Shown here piece after piece: positions 20,674-23,890 of a stretch of 23,890 bases of DNA; positions within the stretch are counted from its first letter, which is position 1, and each line of letters opens with the position of its first letter. The notes below the pieces were generated by a model. That model searched no databases and was not told the origin of the DNA. It saw only the letters and a program-made list of their open reading frames with translations. Source of the stretch: Coemansia sp. RSA 1804 (Eukaryota > Kickxellomycota > Kickxellomycetes > Kickxellales > Kickxellaceae); the NCBI GenBank assembly GCA_027578815.1, contig JANBTH010000246.1, positions 1 to 23,890 of the forward strand, in the 5' to 3' direction. Position numbers and translations under genes: made by a program.

Positions 20674-21978
20674 TTATCCAGAGCAGTTGTTGGGCGACAT
20701 CCATTCCACAGGCACCTCCAAAGGCATATTGCGATACCAATGAGCGTCCTTTGTCCCAGAAGACGACGACGCAAGCTTGATGAAATCACCCAAAAGAACA
20801 TCTGGCTCAATTTGGAGATGCTCGTCAGCGTCGGTGGCATTGCTTGTGCTGCTAATAAGATCCGATCTGTAGATGGCATTTGGATCAACGAACTGTAGAG
20901 ACTTTATTCCAGCACTTTTAGTGATGCCAGAGGAACTGCCAAGCTTGTATCCATTGACAAGGTCCTGCCACTCGGGGACTTTGGCACCGCCATGGGACAG
21001 AGGCTCAATGCTGGTATCGATCAGAATGTCCCAGCTAGAAACCGCCTTGTAGAAATCGTCGGCATTGGTGAACGACCTCATATCGCCAGTGTACGCATCA
21101 AGCCCAGCATCTGACAGTCCCTGCTGCAGCCATTTCTGCGCAGGCACCATGGTCCAACCAATGATCGTTCCGTTGGCAACCTTGTTGTAGCGAGCAATAC
21201 CAACGCTAGGCTTGGTAGCATGGTTGGGAGCCGACTTCTTGAGCGCATTGTAGCGGGATTCTATCTCGGAAAAAATAGTGTTTGCCTCGGCCTCTTTGTT
21301 GTAGAATGCGGCAACAAACTTGATCCATTCTGCCTTGCCAAGCATGTCGGTGGCATCCTCGGGATTGACGGAGAAGGAGCGTGGGTCATTCATGCCGTAA
21401 GTGGTGAATGTCCACTGAAGCCCTTCGTTGCCCAGATCATACGAGACCCTACGCACCAGCCCATGCGAAGCAACACTGCGTCTTCTGGCGCTTGGCGTGG
21501 CATAGGTCTGGTCAACGCTAGGCAAGCTGGCAAGCTGTTTCTGCATACAGGCCGATGTAACGGTGAAAAACTTGTATGAGGCAGCAACGGTGTTTTGGAG
21601 ACCCAGGGTCTCAATGATTGCGCTTGCTGGAGCCGAAGACAGAACAACCTTGGAGCCGGGAACAGCAGCAACTTTTGTCCAGTTTCCTACTTGAAGCGAG
21701 TTGGCTGGAGTGGCGTTGACGCCGTCGGGGATTGGAGTTCCGCACTGGTACAGAACATAGTTCTCGTTGGCAATGTTGTTGCGAATGAACTTTGCGTTGC
21801 CCTTATACGTGATCTCAAAGCCCGAGCCGTACTTTGATTCGACCTTGTCAGGGAAGTAATCCTTTGAGGGATCGTACGAGTACACGCAGCCTGACTCATT
21901 GCCAGCAACGTTGATGGGAAGCATAAGTGCAGCCGCCACCAAAGCAGCGGTGGTGTATATGACTGTTCGGAAGGCCAT
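20674..21978 (-). CDS. Secreted periplasmic-binding-protein-like protein (TroA/FecB fold)
   Basis: The product is 434 aa, single exon. Residues 1 to about 25 form a typical signal peptide (VIYTTAALVAAALMLPINVA), so the protein should be exported. The remainder resembles ABC-transporter substrate-binding proteins of the helical-backbone, iron-siderophore/metal type. It has an N-lobe segment PGSKVVLSSAPASAIIETLG near 107-126. A long linker helix AEWIKFVAAFYNKEAEANTI lies near 216-235. C-lobe segments are KPSVGIARYN near 256-265 and SSWDILIDTSIEPL near 314-327. Six N-glycosylation sequons (Asn27, 88, 99, 269, 380, 431) and four Cys after the signal peptide suit an extracellular protein. No ABC permease or ATPase gene is nearby, so the ligand and partner are unknown; binding iron, another metal or a chelate is inference. 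The family in fungi is thought to be of bacterial ancestry. ATG 21978 is chosen because the signal peptide begins there. Confidence 0.83.
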   Translation of the reverse strand: MAFRTVIYTTAALVAAALMLPINVAGNESGCVYSYDPSKDYFPDKVESKYGSGFEITYKGNAKFIRNNIANENYVLYQCGTPIPDGVNATPANSLQVGNWTKVAAVPGSKVVLSSAPASAIIETLGLQNTVAASYKFFTVTSACMQKQLASLPSVDQTYATPSARRRSVASHGLVRRVSYDLGNEGLQWTFTTYGMNDPRSFSVNPEDATDMLGKAEWIKFVAAFYNKEAEANTIFSEIESRYNALKKSAPNHATKPSVGIARYNKVANGTIIGWTMVPAQKWLQQGLSDAGLDAYTGDMRSFTNADDFYKAVSSWDILIDTSIEPLSHGGAKVPEWQDLVNGYKLGSSSGITKSAGIKSLQFVDPNAIYRSDLISSTSNATDADEHLQIEPDVLLGDFIKLASSSSGTKDAHWYRNMPLEVPVEWMSPNNCSG

Positions 21979-23890
21979 TCTCGACTCGTTTGATCGTGCA
22001 AAAGAATAAAAGTGCCTTTTCTGTCGTATTACCGGAAAATATGACAGATTTCAAGTAAGGATGCTTTGACGAAACCTGCAGTAGCTATGGTGCTGAACCT
22101 TTTTTACTTTTGAAAGCGGTGAAGATATTCCGAGTGAGTATGTGTTGTAAAGAGGCTAGTAGACGTGTCGGATGGTGTGTGCAGTTGCTGTGGTGAGGAT
22201 GAAGACATATACTGGTGGTCGGCGGGCGGTGGCTGGACTATATATAGATAGCCAACTGTTCTTTGGAATAGCGGTTGATTCCCAAGAGCAAACTGAACTA
22301 AGGTGAGGTATATGGCCGCACACAAGTCTATTGGAAGTAAAAGGCGGTTGACATAATAGCAAGTGGAATACCACAAAGTAGGGATATGTTGAGATAAAAT
22401 AAAAACACTCTCCCCCACCACCCATCCTTCGTCTTTGTTCATAAAAGAGGGACCATCCTGAGGTTGAGAATGTACAACCAAAATGCACAACAGAGGTAAA
22501 AAAAATACCACGGGTTGTATGGCTTGCAGATATCAGCTCAGCACACAGGAATTCAAACTACAATTAAAATGGACAGATATGTCTAGAATTCACAACAAGC
22601 GTCTATTTAATCCTACATTGCTGTGTTATAAAAAAAGAGTTTGGGGGTAGAGAGAACAGGCGGGAAATATGACAGGAGCTGAGCTATCTCTCTTTTTGAA
22701 AAAAAAAACCGCCGACTATCACCGCCACACAAAACAACTAAAGGTTATACTGTGAGTCCCCATTTGTTTATATTTAGAACAGAATATACATACAAATTCC
22801 AAGTTGTAAGATGCTGGGTACCCTGTGCCGCTTACGACGGTGGCATAAGAGCATGAGCAATTATATTTGCAATATTTTGGATCTTGCCGATGGTGGGGGG
22901 GGAGATGGTCAATTTCGACATGGAATGAGCAAACAGAATAGAAAAGATAGCGAATGTGCTAGATAATTTTAGCCATGAAATAAGAGGCGTTCTTGCGCAG
23001 TGCGGGTTCTGTTCCACTAGTCATGGGTGTTTCTTTTGCGGCGCACCCAATGTGTGTGCTTTTAGGAGAGTGTGATGAAAGAGCCTTGCGCAAGAATAAG
23101 ATAAAATAAAAAACAACGTACTTGTGACCTCGTTCTAAAAATACTGACCGTGTCGGTAGATAGCAAACAGGATAGGGCACAAATATAGGTGCAAATACAG
23201 AAACGAATGCCCTGGCCATTGACAAAGGCAAACCCAGAAGACATGTATTTTTTGTATTCCAATGTTGGGTGCATGGCAGAAATGCAAAAAAACGAGCATT
23301 GTATGCAGGGAAAGCCAACCTTGAGGGTTGGAACCGTTCTTGGGTAAAGCAAGCGGATGTGTGCAGAAACAACCAGGGCAAGCGACAATACCGTACATCA
23401 AGGGCATTATCTGGCTTATCGTGCATCAAACTAGAACAATAGAGAAATGTCTGGTGTTTCGTTTAGTGCACCTAAAGCATGTTTGGATTTCTCGTGCGGA
23501 CAGGGAGAGTATAAGGCGTTTAGTAGAACAAAAAGAAAGAAAGAGTTTTTGTCTGTTGTTCTAATAGCGCAAAAGAGCACGGACTCTTCTCTATCTCCTG
23601 CCATGGAGAATCCGACCCCCGAGTACATATGCAGGCTTGCATTGCAACGCAAAGCCATTCTTTCTTCCAGTATACACATGGGGAGAAGTATTATGTGTAC
23701 ATGTATACCAGATGATGTATGCGTGGGCGTGGTGTATGGCAGACAAGGGCTGTGGAGGTGTCCAAAATGAGGCCGAAAAAAGGGCCTTTATGCGCTGTAT
23801 AATCTCCATTTCTTTCCCCCAATGGATGTTATCAAGAATATTTTGGCCGCAAGAATAGCTTGGCTTTGTTGTGCTTTCTTTCTGCTCAGC
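21979..23890. other. Right-end region: binding-protein promoter and unassigned sequence
   Basis: The first several hundred bases must contain the promoter and leader of the minus-strand binding-protein gene. Beyond that I see short overlapping frames on both strands (22104-22511, 22959-23429, 23431-23770) without recognisable motifs. A G-run at about 22897-22904 and an A-run at about 22699-22708 are simple homopolymers. There is no tRNA-like element. A gene start or a fast-evolving short-exon gene could be missed here, since the sequence runs off the window edge. Confidence 0.5.
22239..22246 (-). promoter_or_regulatory. TATA-like box upstream of the binding-protein gene
   Basis: TATATATA, palindromic, lies about 260 nt upstream of the start codon at 21978. 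It sits in the less AT-rich part of the flank, which makes it stand out. It is a candidate core-promoter element only. Confidence 0.3.

Noticed and set aside
22104..22511. 135-aa minus-strand frame beginning with a signal-peptide-like stretch
   Set aside because: It occupies the promoter of the binding-protein gene, spans its TATA-like box, has no family resemblance, and its hydrophobic start arises from T-rich sequence.
22811..22966. 51-aa plus-strand frame at the G-run
   Set aside because: No recognisable motif, and a glycine run comes from a homopolymer. Nothing supports it beyond being open.
22959..23429. 156-aa minus-strand frame ending in a tidy-looking peptide (from MTSGTEPALRKN)
   Set aside because: I looked for a small spliced gene here. 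There is a possible acceptor at about 22959, but no donor or family match could be assembled. Overlapping frames on the same strand are equally open.

Overview
The window looks like nuclear DNA of a fungus. It has spliced protein genes with GT..AG introns and near-consensus branch points (TACTAAC, TACTAAT). It carries a fungal Pcl/Pho80-type cyclin, a eukaryotic translation factor and very long low-complexity Ser/Asn/Gln/Ala-rich proteins. A secreted periplasmic-binding-protein homologue, a type I recall from some early-diverging fungi, would fit a zoopagomycotan such as Kickxellomycotina. That placement is inference. I saw no tRNA, rRNA, CRISPR array or transposase.

Layout. 1-2172: AT-rich, no convincing gene, one nested inverted repeat. 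2173-5707 (minus): four-exon Pcl1/2-like cyclin with a long disordered tail, 889 aa after splicing. 5708-9008: 3.3 kb with no supportable gene, probably the cyclin promoter and leader plus the 3' flank of TIF6. 9009-9776 (minus): TIF6/eIF6, intronless in the coding part. 9777-11320: divergent control region between TIF6 and the next gene, with TATA-like boxes, upstream ORFs and candidate 5'-UTR introns. 11321-19755 (plus): a giant two-exon gene encoding about 2670 aa, mostly disordered, with two coiled-coil regions and no domain I recognise. 19756-20673: convergent 3' region holding two very short basic ORFs on the minus strand. 20674-21978 (minus): secreted TroA/FecB-like substrate-binding protein. 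21979-23890: its promoter, then sequence with no gene I can support.

The genes do not form an obvious pathway. The cyclin points to a CDK of the Pho85 type (cell cycle or polarity), eIF6 to 60S ribosome maturation, and the binding protein to extracellular ligand or metal capture. The giant protein is the main unknown. All splice models were inferred by eye from splice sites, reading phase and family alignment, without transcript data.
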